Source: Deltaproteobacteria bacterium UBA3076 (lineage in GTDB: Bacteria > Desulfobacterota > Dissulfuribacteria > Dissulfuribacterales > UBA3076). Taken from it: 8,223 bases of DNA. Positions 6,240 through 8,223 of the stretch are shown in pieces. Every line of letters starts with the position of its first letter. The first letter of the stretch is position 1. Under the pieces are notes generated by a model, which ran no database searches, was not told the DNA's origin, and saw nothing but the letters and a program-made list of their open reading frames with translations. The position numbers were made by a program, and so were the translations under genes. The stretch lies in assembly GCA_002367355.1 (NCBI GenBank), contig DFBQ01000214.1:24518-32740 (forward strand), given 5' to 3'.

Positions 6240-6316
6240 TTGAGACAAAAACAATCCGCAGATTACACAGATTACGCAGATATTGAAGTAAATATTCAGC
6301 GAATTCGAAAAAGATG
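6240..6316 (-). repeat. 77-bp direct repeat, copy 1 (between fic and nnr)
   Basis: This aligns without gaps to 8004-8080 with 7 differences in 77 positions. It includes a short internal tandem of (R)CAGATTAC (ATCCGCAGATTACACAG, then ATTACGCAG) and ends in GCGAATTCGAAAAAGATG. Copy 1 lies in the nnr leader, just beyond the fic stop. The core (GCAGATTACNCAGATTAC) is a type of simple intergenic repeat seen in many environmental genomes. Strand is nominal. Confidence 0.9.
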
Positions 6317-6341
6317 CCTCAATATTACGCAAAAAACTGTT

Positions 6342-7892
6342 TCATAACCCGGAATCGGCAAAGACATCGTTGAAAATTCGCTCAATATGTTTCGTTTCAT
6401 GTGTCGTTAGCTTAGCGAACTTACCCTCACGTGCACGATTTGACAGGCGACCCTTATTCTGCCTGAGAAAGCGGAAAAGAAGATCTACGATGCGATCGGG
6501 CATATCCACAATGTTCCCCATACGTTCACTAAACTCATCATACCGCCTGAGGAATTCTGTTTCACTTGGCAGGTCTTCCTCTATGGTCTTTCGCACGCAG
6601 GCGTAAAGGAATTCGGCATGCGGTGTTGCGTCAAAGAAACGGTAAAAGTCGGCTGTGTCGTTCAGGACATTGACGTTTCCGTCCTCGGTAGGCTTCCACT
6701 TGATCACCGGCAGAAGCCGCCGCGAATAGTCCTCCAGAATGCGGCGGTATTCGTCGATTCGCTCCAGAATGGCGGCCGACACCGGGAACACCACGCCGGG
6801 CGGGTTTATCCCTCTTTGGGCAAGAACATGATGGATGAGGTAGCGGTGAAGGCGGCCGTTCCCGTCCTCAAAAGGATGGATGTAAATGAAACCGAAGGCC
6901 AAAACCGCGGCAGCGAAGACGGCGTCGAGCTTTTGCGACGGTCCCCGGTCAAAGGCAACCATGCCGTCGATGAGAGAAGCAAGATCGTCCGGCCGGCTGC
7001 CGATATGGTCGGGCAACGGCATGCGTGTCTGGCGATTATGTTCTCCCACAAATCCTCCTTCCCGCCGAAGCCCTATTCGCACAAAGCGGGCATCGCCAAT
7101 AACAATTCTTTGCAACAGTAAGAGCTCTTTGAGGTTGATCGGCCGGCGGCCTGCCTCCCCGATGGCTCGGCCCCATCGTTGTACGCGGCTCCGGGGCGCA
7201 CGTTCGCCTTCAATGGCATAACTCGATTTCGAGTCCTTTAGGAGCAGGAAGGCTGCCGCGCGCGCCAACAAGTCTCGGGGTACATTGGCCACCACCGCCC
7301 GAGCCCGCTCGGGGAAATTCATTTCGATGAATTCATCGAGCCTTTTCGTGCGGAAGATCAAGGGACAGAATGCCGGCGTGCCCGGAAGGTTGTTCCTTAC
7401 GCGGTGGCGCGGGGAGTTCTCCCCTTCGATCGCCCATTGCTTGCGGGGATCGACAGCGGGCACATATGTTCCTTTCCCTGCATCGGGCAAATCCAGTTGC
7501 TCGCCCGTAAGCCACTCATAGAGGAACCAGATGCGTCGTGCATAACGGCCCGTGGGTTTGGCGAGCACCAGGGCTGCTATTTCGCCCGGTCCGGCCGCAG
7601 TAAAGAGACGTTTGAGCACGGCAAGGTCCAGCCCCTCGTATTTGAGGGCAAAGGTAAGGTGGCCCTCTACGCTCGCCTTCGGCGCATGGCGTGGCGTCAG
7701 GATGCGCCACCCAGCATCCTCGTAAACCTTGTGACGTTCTCCTGTGGCAGAGAGAGTGCGCGGCAACGGAACCGACAAATTATAGGCGCCAATCAGGGCC
7801 GAATATCCGGCCGGCGTTGCCCTTTCAGGCAGATGCCTTTCATGAAAAATCGTGACTGCCCCTGAAAAACGATGCTGAGTTTCGGAATCCAT
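6342..7892 (-). CDS. Fic-family protein (AMP-transferase type), class II inhibitory motif
   Basis: A 516-residue protein. The Fic core motif HPFEDGNGRLHR (339-350) is complete, with catalytic H339 and phosphate-binding DGNGR. Such enzymes usually transfer AMP from ATP to a hydroxyl of a target protein. Upstream, SSYAIEGE (223-230) matches the S/T-xxx-E-G/N inhibitory motif (S224, E228, G229), which places it in the class with an N-terminal inhibitory helix. Residues 1-200 form a family-specific N-terminal region of unclear function. The C-terminal part (about 400-516) is charged and helical and may be a winged helix, but I cannot prove that. A second AIEGE-xx-PR-x-RV block occurs at 154-165. 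Base composition is visibly GC-richer than ccsA or hicBA, suggesting separate origin. ATG 7890-7892 is the only ATG start possible, because an in-frame TAA lies three codons upstream (7902-7904). No Shine-Dalgarno is present. Target protein unknown. Confidence 0.92.
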   Translation of the reverse strand: MDSETQHRFSGAVTIFHERHLPERATPAGYSALIGAYNLSVPLPRTLSATGERHKVYEDAGWRILTPRHAPKASVEGHLTFALKYEGLDLAVLKRLFTAAGPGEIAALVLAKPTGRYARRIWFLYEWLTGEQLDLPDAGKGTYVPAVDPRKQWAIEGENSPRHRVRNNLPGTPAFCPLIFRTKRLDEFIEMNFPERARAVVANVPRDLLARAAAFLLLKDSKSSYAIEGERAPRSRVQRWGRAIGEAGRRPINLKELLLLQRIVIGDARFVRIGLRREGGFVGEHNRQTRMPLPDHIGSRPDDLASLIDGMVAFDRGPSQKLDAVFAAAVLAFGFIYIHPFEDGNGRLHRYLIHHVLAQRGINPPGVVFPVSAAILERIDEYRRILEDYSRRLLPVIKWKPTEDGNVNVLNDTADFYRFFDATPHAEFLYACVRKTIEEDLPSETEFLRRYDEFSERMGNIVDMPDRIVDLLFRFLRQNKGRLSNRAREGKFAKLTTHETKHIERIFNDVFADSGL

Positions 7893-7954
7893 GAAAAACG
7901 ATTATATATTATGAAAAAGCATAATGCAAGGGTGCTATTGCATGAAAAACAATT
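7841..7954 (+). promoter_or_regulatory. Five phased (C)ATGAAAAA(C) repeats: candidate fic operator
   Basis: Direct copies occur at 7841 (catgaaaaatcgtg), 7861 (cctgaaaaacgatg), 7890 (catgaaaaacgatt), 7910 (tatgaaaaagcata) and 7941 (catgaaaaacaatt). Start-to-start distances are 20, 29, 20 and 31 bp, close to whole turns of B-DNA, so the copies would face the same side of the helix. They cover the -35/-10 region, the start codon and the first 17 codons of fic. This is what cooperative repressor sites look like. The binding protein is unknown; autoregulation by the Fic protein is only a guess. Confidence 0.5.
7901..7929 (-). promoter_or_regulatory. fic promoter (TTGCAT-17-TATAAT), probably leaderless
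   Basis: On the minus strand, TTGCAT (7924-7929) and a consensus TATAAT (7901-7906) are separated by 17 bp. The -10 ends eight bases before the fic ATG (7890-7892), so transcription should begin about two bases before, or at, the start codon. The absence of any Shine-Dalgarno in that gap (CGTTTTTC) agrees with a leaderless message. The -35 is weak (three of six). Confidence 0.6.
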
Positions 7955-8003
7955 ACTGGGCCAACCCTCGGATCAACTGGGGAGCATTGCGTGACGTCCA
8001 CCC

Positions 8004-8080
8004 TTGAGATAAAAACAATCCGCAGATTACGCAGATTACACAGATATTGAAATGAATATACGGCGAATTCGAAAAAGATG
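8004..8080 (-). repeat. 77-bp direct repeat, copy 2 (upstream of fic)
   Basis: This is the gapless partner of 6240-6316 (70 of 77 identical), in the same orientation. It lies about 110 bp upstream of the fic start and about 75 bp upstream of the promoter. Together the copies enclose fic, its promoter and the phased motif cluster in a 1.84-kb interval. Strand is nominal. Confidence 0.9.
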
Positions 8081-8223
8081 ATACTTGTCACGAATGCCTC
8101 CGAAGTAAAATAGTAGCCGTTCACGGCTTGAAACTTGAAATTGGAAAGAGTGCTTTGCCAATGCAAAAGGCGGAATAGAACCAGGAAGGATAAAGGCCAC
8201 ATTCTTTGACGTATGAGCGTAAT
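8081..8223. other. Window edge, no gene seen
   Basis: This contains a short palindrome (AGCCGT-TC-ACGGCT, 8115-8128) followed by a loose TTGAAA-type repeat (cttgaaacttgaaattgg). No T-run suitable for a terminator follows. An open frame crosses this stretch and the repeat on the minus strand (7909-8202), but it has no family resemblance and is treated as noncoding. Confidence 0.45.

Noticed and set aside
6240..6316. CRISPR or iteron array based on the repeated GCAGATTAC units
   Set aside because: There are only two or three short contiguous units and no spacers of regular length; the same block recurs once as an ordinary dispersed repeat.
6198..6332. 45-residue N-terminal extension of the Nnr protein
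   Set aside because: The extension translates the 77-bp repeat (giving repeated Ile-Cys-Val-Ile-Cys), and a good ribosome site precedes the internal ATG at 6195-6197, where homologues start.
6806..7865. Several long open frames antisense to fic, with similar ones antisense to nnr (5350-5883) and hemA (1870-2298)
   Set aside because: They are a by-product of GC-rich codon use in real genes; their products are low-complexity and Arg/Pro/Ser-rich.
7909..8202. Minus-strand 97-codon open frame upstream of fic
   Set aside because: It runs through repeat copy 2 and other simple repeats, lacks any domain resemblance, and overlaps the fic promoter.
1..8223. tRNA, rRNA or riboswitch (for example cobalamin-type) genes
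   Set aside because: By eye I found no cloverleaf with a GTTCRANNC arm, no rRNA segment and no recognisable riboswitch core upstream of the tetrapyrrole genes. A covariance search would be decisive.

Overview
All recognisable genes in this window lie on the minus strand. They are read right to left: a Fic-family enzyme, a fused NAD(P)H-hydrate repair enzyme, a Met8/SirC-like siroheme synthase, a CcsA/HemX-type membrane protein, glutamyl-tRNA reductase, then a small HicB-HicA toxin-antitoxin pair. The gene order siroheme synthase - ccsA - hemA, together with intergenic spacers full of short degenerate repeats, resembles anaerobic Desulfobacterota (former Deltaproteobacteria) such as sulfate reducers. 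That placement is an inference from gene order and sequence style; no marker gene is present to prove it.

Region by region: 27-460 holds hicB and hicA in tight tandem. 461-1341 has no intact gene; it contains several hairpin-forming palindromes, a broken IS200/Y1-type transposase start and a degenerate REP-like inverted repeat. 1342-6197 is the tetrapyrrole block. HemA makes glutamate-1-semialdehyde, the entry to tetrapyrrole synthesis. The Met8-like enzyme turns precorrin-2 into siroheme. The CcsA/HemX protein belongs to the heme-handling cytochrome c assembly family, and its gene overlaps the start of hemA. The Nnr enzyme upstream is a general metabolite-repair protein. 3509-3881 splits the block with three short tandem arrays and an orphan promoter-like site. 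6342-7892 is the GC-richer fic gene.

The most interesting part is the fic locus. It is bracketed by two 77-bp direct copies of a repeat (about 91% identical). It has a sigma70-like promoter placed so close to the ATG that the mRNA should be leaderless. Five roughly helically phased copies of a (C/T)(A/C)TGAAAAA motif cover the promoter and start codon, suggesting an operator. The protein carries the Fic catalytic motif, an upstream inhibitory S-xxx-E-G motif, and a second partial echo of the inhibitory-motif region 72 residues earlier.
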